Origin: Branchipolynoe longqiensis
Lineage: Eukaryota; Annelida; Polychaeta; Phyllodocida; Polynoidae
Direction: 5' to 3'
Length of the DNA: 64,000 bases
Assembly: GCA_030323885.1 (NCBI GenBank)
Contig: CM059193.1
Coordinates: forward strand, 51,488,749-51,552,748
Both the position numbers and the translations under genes were made by a program. Below are positions 22,901 through 35,800 of the stretch, piece by piece. How positions within the stretch are numbered: the first letter of the stretch is position 1; every line of letters begins with the position of its first letter. The notes below the pieces were generated by a model. The model did no database searches. It saw only the letters and a list, made by a program, of their open reading frames with translations, and was not told where the DNA came from.

Positions 22901-25900
22901 AATCGTTATTTTCTTAAACTATATATATGTATCTTTATATCTCAACTTGTTAAAACTTTTGATAGTTTAACCGTTTATTTATTTATATTACAACGACTTT
23001 TTGTGTTTATTTTATACGCAATGTTCTGCTCAGAATTGTCCTTTGCACCTCACCGGGATCATCAATTGATTTATGATAAAACCTTGCAAAACTAGTGCTA
23101 TCTCGCCAGGAAGTGTTACGCATAATTGCATTTAAATTTGCCGAGGATGCAGACGCTCCTCTGGTGCTGTGACCTTTGTATCTAGTGGTGTCTATTCCTG
23201 CTAATCTTAATACCTCAATGGTCCAACGGGCCAAGGTTGCCCTAGAAATAGGTCTGTGTGGCCCTATATAAGAGAATAACAGTTGTGTATTTCCTCTCCT
23301 CACCTTCTCCGTTCTTAACACATAGCATTTTAATGCTTTGACAACACATAATTTTTGTCAGTTGAATATTTATAGAACCTCACCGAGTCAAGTGGTTGAC
23401 CCAATTGGTTATGTTTAAGCAATGTTTTCATCTTAAATACTATAGACTCCTCTTCCACTCTCATTCTGTCCACCTCCAGGCTTAAGATAGTCTGGCCCCT
23501 TTGTGATGAGACCAGTAACAGTAACACAACAAGTTTATATGAGAGTGCTTTCAAGCTTAACTGTGAATTACGTTGGAGTTTAAGAATCCAATTTAATACC
23601 ACTTCCACACTCCAGAAACTATCATATCTGGGTTGTGGCGGTCGCTGCTCATGGCAGCTCTTACATAGCCATTTAACTAAATAATGGTCACCAACCATTT
23701 TCTCCGCTGATCTTGGCAAAATTGGTCGTAATGCGAAGCATTACGTTTGATGCGAGGAAAGGAAGAGACCCTCCCCCGCCCCAGGCTGTGTCGCTGCGCT
23801 GACACCTCACCCGACGCGCGCCGCTCCCTCCCCCACCCCCCTGTCGCGCAGCATTCGCGCCTCACCCGACGCCCGCTGCTCACCGCCTCTCGCCCTCCCC
23901 CGGGCCGGCAGCATTCACACCTCACCTGCTGTCGCCCGTCCCCCTCCCCTTATAAGGCCGCCGGCCGGCCTCCCTCAGGCACTCGCCCTCCTGCCGCCTC
24001 CAGCTCTACTCCATTTTTCTTTTGGCATCTCTTCACCTCGGACCGCTGCATCCCCTCGGACCGCTCCAGGATGCCCAGACACGGAAAGGGCACGGGCCGC
24101 CACAGCTCCCGGCCGAGCGCACTGGCCACGCCTCACCCTCGGCGTCTCCGTCGGCACCCTCGGACCCCGCCTCGGGCACCGGGACAACGGCGATTCTCCA
24201 GGCTCTCCTCCATCTTGAGGCCCGCTTGGACGCCCTCGAATCGGGGGGACCCCCGAGGGCCACCGGAGAGCCCCTCGCCTGCGCCGAGGCGACAAGCCGC
24301 CTACACCACGCCGACCGCCCCAGCACCTCGGGCGCCCACCGCCGCGCCCGAGGGGACCCCACCGCCCACCCCGAGGCGGCGGACGGCCTACAGCACACCG
24401 CCCATCCCAGCACCTCGGGCACACGCCCCCGCGGGGGCGCGCCCTCCCCCGCCGCCTCAAGCACCGCGGAAGGGACCCCGGACGACCGCCGCGGCCACGC
24501 CGGCCCCCTCCTCGGGCACGCCGGGACGCGCCTCCCCGAGCTCGGCCCCGGGTCCCTCCCCGGCGCCTCGGGACCAGCCCTCGGGCGCCGAGGCTGCCCT
24601 CCGACAGATCACGGCCCGTCGGCTTCGGATGGCTTACAGCCCACCGCCCACCCCATCACCTCGGGCACACGTCGCCGGGGGAGCGCACCCCCCCCCCCCG
24701 CCACCTCAAGCACCGCCCCGGGGAGCACAGACCCCGGCTGCCTCGGCGGATTTTTGATCCGCCGTCCCCCCCCCACCGGCCGGCCCTCTCCGGCGCCTCA
24801 CCACCACCTCGATGCCGACAACCTCCTCACCACTACCGACAACCCCCCAGAGATCACCGATCGAAGCGACGCCCAGTCAGAGCCGGGGTTCATCACCTCG
24901 GGCCTCACGCCTCAGACCACAGCCCAGCCCAGCCTCACGAGGAACCCTCTGCCGATACCACAGCCGCCGACCGTCACGACCACCGACAACCCCCCAGAGA
25001 TCACCGATCGAAGCGACGCCCAGTCAGAGCCGGGGTTCATCACCTCGGGCCTCACGCCTCAGACCACAGCCCAGCCCCACGAGGAATCCTCTTCCGATGG
25101 CACACCCGCCGACCCCCACGACACCACCTTCCTCACCCCGCCCAGCCCTGAGGACTTCGCTGCCCTCCTGCTCAAACCTCGCCGGACCTCCTCACCGGAT
25201 CCCTCCAAGGAGCGGGCCTCCTCTATCTTTGGCCGCCCGCCCCTTGTCGACGCAGGCCCCGGACACTCCCGCCAACACAGGGAACCCTCACCTCGCACCT
25301 CACACCTCAGATGACACAGCCCAGCCTCACGAGGGACCCTCCCCAGACAGCCCAGCCGCCGACCCTCACGACACCGCCTTCACGACCCTCCTCTCACCCA
25401 GATCTCCGGCCCCCGCCTCGGGCGCCCCGTGCCCCCGCCTCGGGCGCGCCTCGAGCCCTCTCCTACTCTTTGGTGGAGGGCTTCCTCGGCACCCCCTCAC
25501 TGACCACCCTCAGACACTGACTCTGCTTGAACTTTATCATTACCCTGTACATTTCCCTGCTCCTCATGAGCCCTTATCTCCTCTTGCTCCTTATGAGCCC
25601 CCTGTTTATTGCTTGCCTTTGCATTGCTCCTCATGAGCCTCTTATCTCCTCTGTTGTCATTATTTGTATTGCTCCCCTTGAGCTGTTCCTCTGTATACTC
25701 TGTTGAGGCGTAAAATAAAACGCCTTATTTCCACCCCTGCCTTGCTTTCTTCCTTTTCGCGCATCAAACTTAGTGCACATCGTGCAGCATTTAATGCCCC
25801 ATAGCCTACACCAGTTTCAAAATATATACGTAAGTAACGTAGTACATCTGCAATCCTATGGTTTAATACTTTCACCCCTTTTTGTAAGGCCCAAACGGCC

Positions 25901-28900
25901 CATCTATTTATATGGTTTTTTCTCGTTGAATCCCTCCACGTGAATTTGAAATACTGGAGAGTTTTATTATCTACCTCATAGCCCTGTAATGTTCTGGCCA
26001 GAAGAGGTACCCCGTTAATCTTATATTGCTTAGTCCCTCGTCCGACCTTCCTACTTGTACCAGATAGGTTTCCCTCCTTCCTTGGGAATCGTTGCTGTTC
26101 CACTGACTCCTCTTGTAGAAGTGGATGCCACGGCTGAGCTGGCCAGTGTGGGGCGACAACAATGGCCCTCATCCTGTCTTTTTGTAGCTTCCTTACTACA
26201 TGGGGGATGAGGCTGAATGGTGGGAAGCAATAAATAAAATTATTTCCCCAGTCAAATGAGAAAGCATCTGTTTTCCAGTTTTCGGGTTCTGGTTCCCAGC
26301 TCACATATATAGGTAACTGGGCATTGAGTCTGGATGCGAACATATCTATCTTGGGTGTGCCCCACTTCTCACATAGACTATTAAAAATGTTTTCATTTAA
26401 TTTCCATTCCAAATGGTCTAAAAACCTTCGAGAGCGTAGATCTGCCAAGACATTCTCTACACCCGGTATATGAGTAATCGTTAACCAATTTCTAGATAAC
26501 TCTGCCCATTCCCATATCTTTATTGCTTCTACTAAGCAATGCTCTGATTTGGTGCCCCCCATATTTTTGATATAAGCCAGGGCTGTAGTATTGTCTGTTC
26601 TTATCCTAATATGAGTATTTTCTACCCTACATAAACTTTTTAGGCCATAGTAAATCGCTTTTAATTCTAACACATTTATGTTTTCATGATTTCATCTGGG
26701 TGCCAGCGTCCTCCCATCTGCGTGAACTCTGTATGCGCCCCCCATCCCATTAGCAGCTGTTAGTAATTCGACCTTGGGTTCTTCCCGTCTTATTTTCCTT
26801 GATTTCCTCATATTTTTCATCCACCAGTAAATATCTGACTTTCCTTCCTCAGAGATCCACATTCTATCATTAAAGTCTCCTTTGCTTCTTTTTAATGCTT
26901 TAATCTTATCTCTTTCTAGTTGTTTAAAGTGTGCCCCAGAGTAATCTACTGCTGGTGAATAAGCCACCATAAGGCCTACTATTCCCGCCACCTGCCTGAT
27001 GATCGGGAAGTCTTCTCCTAAAATTTGTTCTATTGCTAATGACAATTTTCCCACTTTTTCTTCTGTTAGTGAAACTATCATTTCTGCTGAGTTTATATCA
27101 AACCCCAAAAACTTTAGACACCGAGTAGGTTTCAAGACAGATTTCTCTTGGTTAACTGTGAACCCTAATGTTTCAAACATGTCTACCAACTCTGTTATTG
27201 CTAGTAAACAATCTTCATAAGTCCGTCCTATGACAAAGCTATCATCCAAATAGGGGAAACAAATATGTCCCCTTTCTCCCATCTCTGAGTAGATAGGCTT
27301 CAGCAATTTTGTAAAAATGCGTGGTCCTGGTGCCAACCCATTCGGCAGGACCTGGTGTTCCTTCTTTATATTTAAAGAGTAATAAGCGTCAGTTAGATCA
27401 GCATTCGCCATCCACGTATTTACATTCAGTAGATCTAACGCGGTTTTAAAATTAAACATCTTGAAGTGCTCGTAATGAATTATTTTATTTAATTCTGTTA
27501 AGTCAAGGATCATACAAAACTTTCCATTTGGCTTAGGTCTCAGAAAAATATTCGAGATCCACTGGTCCTGTACTGGACTCACCTCCAATAGCACCCCCTT
27601 TTTTTTTTTTTTTAAATTAATTCAGCTACTTCCAAGTTTACAAATTTTCTTTCTGTACTATCCATCTTAAATGCAAACGGTTCTCTTGTTTGTATTGGGG
27701 TATTTTCGAATGGTATAGTTAGGCCTACTACACAATTTAAAATCCAATTATCACTAGTTAGTTTTGACCAGAATTTATAGTCATTTATTATGTTTCCTGC
27801 TTTAAACATTTTTAAAGGTTTCTTACCCTTAATTAGGACTGTGGAGACACCCACCTGGCGAGGGTGCCTCACTTCTATTAGACCCCTGCTTGGGTTTCCC
27901 CGGCCACGCCCCCCTCTCGGGATCGACGGCACGCTGCTGAATGGTCTTCAAATGTTTCTGTGCTCCCTCATTTGGGCCACTATAACACTTGGATGGTAGT
28001 AATCCGTGGGGTTACCGGCTTCTTCACCTTCATATAAGTTTCCTGAAGCTCTGTCAGTAGAGCTCTCTGATGTAGACGTGTGTCTCATTTAAACTCCCGC
28101 CGTGGCTTGGTTTCCGTGCGCTGAACCGCATTATTATTAGCATTACTAATCTGTGTAGTTGTTGCCTTTGGCTGCTCTGCTGTCAACGCTTTAGGCGGCT
28201 GTGGCATTCTGAAACTTTCAAACGGCGACTTTTCGGATTCGCGTTCATAACGCCATTCGTCACGAAAACGTTCAGAATCCCTGTGGAAAGCCTTTGCTTC
28301 TTCTCGTAACACCAGCATTTCGTCGTACATCTTTTTGAACTCCGACAAGTCTGTTCCTGATTCTTTCTCAGGTAAACCGGCCCCGCTATTCACAATACTA
28401 GCTTGACCTACATCGACGTTCTTCGTACGCGTCTTAGCTTTTGTATCCGCCACCATCTTTTTTCGCGGTTTAGTTTTGGCTAGCCTCTGCGGTGCCTCCA
28501 TTTCACTCTCTGACTCGCTTAAACAATGTAGCGATATCGGTGGCTGGTCTTCAGTAGACATCATTTTTGCCATGATTTGTTTGGATTTCAACCAACTATT
28601 CAGTAATGCGACCACTCCGTCAATGATAGCCTAGAAGCTTCGATCGTACGGCCGAGATTGTGTACGTGCACTTGTTCTCGCAGTCTTACTGGTCGTTCTG
28701 AAACGACAACAAACGGGCTTTTAGCACCACTGTTCACATAAACAAATAGATTGTATAACAATCTAATGTATATAAATATAATAATCCAATATATTTGGTT
28801 TTATCCTCCTTAAAACTCACCTTTAGTAGCCTCCTCCAACTCGCTGTTGCCACTTCGCTGCCGAGTTTCAAACTGGGGCTACTTCCGGCCTGCGCGAGCT

Positions 28901-31900
28901 TGTCCTCTCTCCCCTGATACTTAACTTCCGGTGTTCGGAAGATGAAGTAAGAAGCCCTAATACCGTGAATGGGCACCCAACCGAAAACAATGTTCATTTT
29001 TGATAATAAAAAAAAAAAGACATAAATTAATACAATTGTTGTGTATAAACAGTTTTGTATCAGCGTCCCAATTAAGGGATGTTCCAGCTTCATACTTTGC
29101 AAAGCCTGATGACACGAAAGTGAGCCCGCGAAAATAACGAATTTAGGGGCAGATGAATGTTGAATTTTGTCCAGTCGGCCATTAGAAGGCTTCATTGCTT
29201 ACTGGTTGAACCACATCAACAAACATATCCCAACACTCAAAAACACAGCCAAAAATGCAACAGCTTTTCAACTACAACTGAGGAGTTCGGGCACAAAACC
29301 CTGTAAACGTCAATCCAAAAATTCAGGTCAACATTGGAATCAAACCTTCATTTTCTTTACGTTCTTATTTTTTGGTTCATTGCTTCACAATCATATTTCA
29401 CCACAAGAAAAGTGGAATTAGTGAGAACTAAAATTACCCTCACGTAAAAATGTTATAATTTAATTGACTTTTTAGATTGGCGTTTACAGAGTTTTGGGCC
29501 TGAACTCTTCAATTGTTTTAATCTAAAAGTATCATATTTTGAAGGAAAAGGAAGATAAATGTCTCAACTATGTTATGTGTATTTTTGGTAGTCAAAACAC
29601 AGACGTGTGCTTGTGGTTTTTAAAGTAATAAGGTAATAATGCTTTAAGTTTAGGTTAGACGAGATGGTTTACTTACAATGAGTTTATTTGTGATTTTAAC
29701 GCCGACCATACTAAAGCTGAGGATGTACAGACAAGGGTGATTCTCGTATATGTGGGTGTCGGACTTCTGCCAAATCATCAGCGTCAGCACGATTACCACA
29801 GCGAACGGCAACAGTGGCGACAGCACACTCGTACCCTGAAAGTTGTAGGGCAGACAAATGGCAGCACTAGTCATTACAACACCAACACGCGCACGTTATG
29901 AACGGTTCAATGGGTACTAATTTACATTAAAAATGAATAATAGAAGCCGAAATCATTATTTTCCTATTTATCAAGGTGACCCAACGAAATAATCACGTGG
30001 TACAAAGTGCGAGACACTGTACACATAAAAGTTACTTCAAATCAAAGTAAAGTAGGTAATGGTCAACCTAATATATTTATCTACAATAAAGTTAAGTAGA
30101 TTATATTTATAACCATCAATATAATGTACTTAATATCAGAAAATGGAGAGACACTCAAAAGTTGCAGTCTGATAATAGCATAAACTATTCAAAATAAAAA
30201 CACTTAAACATGATTTGAACATATATATCCAACTTAGATAAGGTTATGCTTTAAGCGAAGAGTTTTGACAAGTATGCCAACATTAATTTGGTATGTTTAC
30301 ACCTCAAATGTTCCCTAGGTTGTATATTTTAAAGCAAAGTGATGTAAGTTATATTTATAATGATGAAGCTAATATATTTTTCTCAGAAAATGACAAACAC
30401 AAAACCACTGGACTATGCAACTTTAAAGTTTATTAAAATTTTGATAGTGAACTTTGGTGCAGGCCAGCTAGCAGGTGGCGCCACCTGGCTCAGCCTCAAA
30501 TACGGGAGGGGGGGGGGTGCGTCAGTGATGATACTCACAGCTATGGTGGACCCATTCTTGCCGATGCCACCAGCGCGTATAACGCTAAAATAGGATTGGC
30601 TCGCAAAAATGGCGACACAGACACTGAAGCATAACACGAGGAAACGCAACTGCATGCCCAGCACAGGGACCTGCAGCCAAGCGAAACAAGACACCGTTAC
30701 TCCACAGGTTTTATTTGTTTAATTAATTTGTTAAAACAGGGATGAACGTGGTCTCCGGCAAAAAACCCGCGGAAATCAAGCCGAGATTATTACACCAACG
30801 GTGAATTTCCGCGAAAACGTGGGTTTTTCCCTATATGATTAGCACTGTCAAGGAATCGCAGAAAAATGCTGCAAGTCAGTCTTCAACTGTCCTTGTGACT
30901 ATATTATCACCCATATCTAATCCAACTTGTTCTTGTTTGGGTTTATGTTCTAGCACCATCTAAGGTCATATAAGAACTGGATTCGAACTCCCCAAATGTT
31001 GTCATATACATCCGGATTCCTTGGAATTTTGCTTACCGTTAATCAGTAAATAAAAAAATGGCGGAAATCCGCGAAATCTTTCATCCCTGTTTAAATGCCC
31101 AGGCAATATCTAAGGTCATATCAGGACGGGTACCGACTTGTGACAGTGCACACTCATGACGAATTTATAGTGCTGTCCCACTGGGGGACCAGGCCACCAT
31201 GACCCGATACCCCAAACAATCACATCAAGTCCTTGTCCTATCGTATTAATCCAGAGCGCCAGGCTAGGTAGCGACAAGTATCAATTTTGTAAGTCATTGG
31301 TTTGACTGCGCCGGGATTCGAACTCCCGGCCTTCCGCACGGGAAGCCTGTGCCGTTACCGATTCGGTGACCGCGTCTGTTCCCAGCATGGGCAAACAGAC
31401 AGGGCTTGGTAAGTTACAAGAGCACGGAGGCGAGTTTGTGCTAATTTGAAATTTAACTCAGAAGGCTATGAACGATGAGAAAGTTTGATTGATTAATGCC
31501 GTGTCGGCATCAAAGACCATATTCAAGCAGACGATAAGGGACTAGGAAGCGACCGAATCTTAATATATTTGTTTAATTCTCAAGATAAATTGCAAGCCAA
31601 TAAGACGGCTTGACATGAAGCGGAAGGTGCTGGGTAATACGTACTGTGTTGGACCAAAAGGCTGTCCCGAACAAACCAGATATTGTGTACAAAGCGATGA
31701 CGCAGAACTGAGACTCTGTCACGTCAATCCTACAAGACAAGACAAAGCAAACATATTGGACATCAAACATATAGTCATTCTGACATGACATCTGACATAT
31801 TTCTTTAGAGGAAACCCACTGCTGCCACATAGGGTACTCTGTCGAATAAGCAGCAAAGGGTCTTTTATATGCACTTTGCCACAGACAGGACAGCACATAC

Positions 31901-32807
31901 CACATTCTTTGATGAACTAGTTGTGGACCACAATCTTTCAAAAACCGATCAAACAAATATGTTTAGTTTGCTATATATTTGTCTTAAATGCTACCTAAAA
32001 TTCAGGATGTTTGAGTAATTATTTTGTAAGATTAACACCATTTTTGGAGTAAGATCACACCACCAGCTAAGAACTGCCAGAACCACTCACACCCACACTT
32101 CCGCATGACCAGAGACAATTTTGTTTGTTTTTATTTTGGCGTGGGCTTTCGGCCAATCATAATCAGCTACTTACACTTTTTGCACACAATAGTTTGTTGT
32201 AGCTTTACACCCTGGCAACACGTAAGGTTATAACAGGATGGCTACCGACTTGTGACTGCATAGTGCTGCTCCACTGGGAGATCAGGCCGCAGGCACCATG
32301 GCATGATATCCCACTCACTCACATTATCCGGATACTGAGCAAGCCAGTCCTTACCATATTCATACCTATTCACAGCCATCCCATCCCATCCGGTGGTGGG
32401 GATAGCGAAGTGGAATGTTAGGGACAGTAGTACTGTGTCACTAGCCATTCTCTTTTATATATATATATATTTATATATATGTATATATATGTATACATAT
32501 ATATATAGTTAGTATATTTATATACGTGTATAAAATCATCGGTATGAGGTATTTCTTATTATTTCCTATTATTATTATGATCCGTTATTGTCCACTAACA
32601 GACCCAGATCTATTCACTGTGGCACTCATTTGCCTACGGTGGCGCCGCCACCGGCAGTTCTTGGTACTGATTCCTCAGAAGTTGTATGGATCACTTGCTC
32701 TGACAAGTTTTATTATTCGATGGGGCTATATTTTCCTGTCAAAGAGAAAAATAAACTCTCTCAATCCATCCCAGCTCTTTCTCTTTCTTCTCCACCTCAG
32801 CTGGATA

Positions 32808-32883
<76 letters not shown>

Positions 32884-35800
32884 TATATATATAGTATAGT
32901 ATAGTTATACGAGTCTTACCTAGGTTCAGTTATGGATAACTGGTTTTCCCAAGGTACGAGCCTTGGATAGTCGTGGGTCATGGAGATAGTCGTGGGTCAT
33001 GGAGAAGGAAGCACATCCGGGTCCAGCAATCTTTTACATACTTAATAGGATAAAAAATGATCTTAAAATTCTATGGATACTAATATGTTTTCGTTTCGAC
33101 ACTAGCCAACATCATAGTCGTTGTAGGGTAGGGTTGGCGGGCCCTGACCCACGACTATCTGAGGCTCGTACATCGGGAAGACAACAGTTATCCATTATCT
33201 GTACCTAGGTAAGACTCGTATAACTATAATATTTTACCTCGGTACTACCCCTCTGGCTACTCGTAGTCCAGGGAGAACTTTACGTAATCTCATTTTTTAT
33301 ACTATTCTTTAACATAAAATGTTTCAGTCCAAAAATAGAACTTTGTGTATCTCACCAGTCTTTTAGTTGGTGAGTAAGCGAGTCGCCAGGCCGACTTCTC
33401 TAGTAGTTTGTTGTAATGTTTTGCAAACGATCTAGCCGTCTTCCAGCCGCCGTGCGCCAGGATTCTCTTCACTGAGATTCCTAAATGTCTTACTTTAGAG
33501 ACAATGGGCCCCCTCGTTGAGTGGGATGCATAGCGTCCAGTATTGACGCCAGCCTCTTTAAGCTCCTTGATGGTCCATCTTGCGAGTGTGTCTCTCGAGA
33601 TAGCTTTTGATAAGCTTTATTAAACCGCATAAGGCTGTCTGGAATTCCTTATTCCACATGACTTGGATATATACGCCCTAATTGGCTGACACTACACAAA
33701 TACGTAGATCATCTGGAAAACTATTTACATGAACCGTGGAAAGTGGGTCCCCTGTACGGTTTGACTTTAGCAATGTCTCCAAATCGAACGTTGCCTTATT
33801 GTTGTCTATCTCTAGTCCGTCCAGGGACAATGCCACAATTTGTTGGCCTCTATGCCCCATCACTCGCAGCAACAGCACTGCTAACTTAAATCCTAGTTCC
33901 TTCAATGCTAAATGTCTATTACTAGGCCATGACTTGAATAACTTAAAAACCACTGCTACATCCCAAAACCTATTATATTTGGGTTTGGGTGGGTTCCTAT
34001 CATACACCGACCTAATAAACCAGTGCTTTCCAATCGTTTGTCCATCTATCCTCTGTAGAATGATTGAAATTGCACATCATGCTGCATTAATTGCACCAAA
34101 TCCTAAGCCTTCATCTTCTAACAATCTGAGCTATTGTAGGTTTTAATGGCTTAACTCCTTTAAGCAAACAGTGAAGTCCACATTTCTTTAAATAGCTTGT
34201 ATATAATCTAACCATTCCTTTTCTACAGGCGTGTGAAATCATCTTTCTTGTGTGATTTTGTCTAATCCATATTGTTCTAAATGTTTCCTTAAAAAAGGAA
34301 TGTTAAAAGGGGTGTCGTTGACACGTCTCCGTGGACTGTTAGTGGTCCTTGATGTTGTAGGTTGTTCCTTTCTCATGGAAACCTGAGCATGTCTTTTGCT
34401 TCTAATTTCACTGCCGCTGGCCATGGTTGTGTGCCCCCCTCCGGTACTATCAGTACTGCATGTGAGTGATCCATCTTGATCTTTCGGGCCACTCTGCTGA
34501 TAACGCTGAATGGTGGAAATAGGTAATAAAATTTATTATTCCAAATCAGAGAAAATGCATCCACTCTCCAGGCTTCTGGCTCTGGATGCAAAGACACATA
34601 TTTGGGTAACTTTTTGTTGTTGCGTGATGCAAACAAATCAATGTCTGGCTTGCCCCATTTATCACAAATGTAATTGAAAATACTGTGATTTAATGACCAT
34701 TCTAGATGGTCATGGAAATGTTGACTTTTCCTGTCATCTAAAGTATTTTGACTGGCTGGGATATATGCTACTGTTAGCCATATGTCTTGTTCCTCTGCCC
34801 AGTCCCAAATTAGCTTGGCTAACTGGTTACATGGTTTGGAACGAGCCCCTTCCATATTACGTATGTAAGCCATGGCTGACGTATTATCTGTTAATACCCT
34901 TACATGATTTTTAGGTAGGTGAACTAGACTACGTAATCCTAAATAAAAAGCTCTGAGCTCTAGTACATTTAATGTGATCGGAGATTTCATCTTCCATCCA
35001 CCGACCACCAGTTGCCTGTTGGTCTCTATGAGCCCCCCCATCCTTCTAGCGAAGCATCAGTCGTAACTGTCATATTGGGTTCGCCCATTCTAATGGGGTT
35101 GGGAGAATTCTCAATGTGTGCCAACCACCACATAATATCTTCTAGGCCTTCAGCAGAAATCGTCAGGGGCCTTTCAAAGTTCCCTTTAGTGCGAGCCAAC
35201 GCTAAGTTCTCATCTATTTCTTGCGATTAAATAAGGGCCTTGCAATATAAAATAGCAGGGGCATATGCTATCAAAATTGTGACTTGTCTTATCCTTGGCT
35301 TATGCAACTGTAATAATTGGTTTGCCATTGTATATTTATCAACCTTCTGTCATATCTGTTGTGTCATTAACAAAACCCAGAAACTTTAATTTCTTTGGAG
35401 GTGATAATACTGATTTAGTTTCAGGTATGGAGAAACATAAATTGTTAAATGTGTCACAAAGCTCTCCTATTGCTGTTTGACAATGTTGTGTTTATGCAAC
35501 AATAAACGAATCATCAATGTAAGGAAACAATGTGTCCTTTCCTAGCGATGTGGGAGAATTTTGGTTTTAATAACCTTGTGAAAATGCATGGAGCATAAGC
35601 TAGCCCGTTTGGCATACAGGTGAATTCGTAAAGCTCCTCATTCCAACAAAAGCTGAGAAATTTACGGTCAGGTTTATAAATTGGTACTGTATAGTATGGA
35701 TCTCTAAGATGCACACTAGCGAGCCAAGAGTCTTGGGTTACTAAATCTCTAGCTGTATCCAGTGAAAACATTTAAAAATGGGTATACTCTACTATTTTGT

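Larger units (their letters stand above)
23745..25769 (+). mobile_element. GC-rich element with inverted termini, inserted in the DIRS B recombinase
   Basis: The termini GTTTGATGCGAGGAAAGGAA (left) and the complement of the right end, GTTTGATGCGCGAAAAGGAA, match over about 20 of 22 bp. The insert splits the recombinase frame between ARCAL and the [12 protein letters not shown] side. Diverged 7-8-bp flanks (GCATTAC / GCACTAA on the coding strand) may be the target duplication. The interior is far more GC-rich than anything around it. It has a TATA box, open proline-rich frames, internal repeats and a polyadenylation signal on the plus strand. The superfamily is unknown. Confidence 0.75.
19054..28954 (-). 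mobile_element. DIRS-type retrotransposon B, carrying two nested insertions
   Basis: Minus-strand order: gag (28615-27935), RT-RNase H (27932-25770), tyrosine recombinase (25950-23005, interrupted). Its boundaries are fixed by the split RNase H frame of the host non-LTR element. Terminus words at 19142-19183 are inverted at 28872-28917. A Ngaro-like element (19390-22669) and a GC-rich element (23745-25769) are inserted in it; without them it would be about 4.6 kb. It belongs to a different DIRS family from A, C and D. Confidence 0.9.

Noticed and set aside
24022..25314. 430-residue plus-strand frame as a confirmed gene
   Set aside because: No ATG at its start or anywhere inside. Other frames are also open because the DNA is GC-rich and stop-poor. 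Kept only as a possibility within the element entry.
32526..32899. Frames ending in long IYIYIY runs
   Set aside because: Translation of the (TA)n microsatellite.
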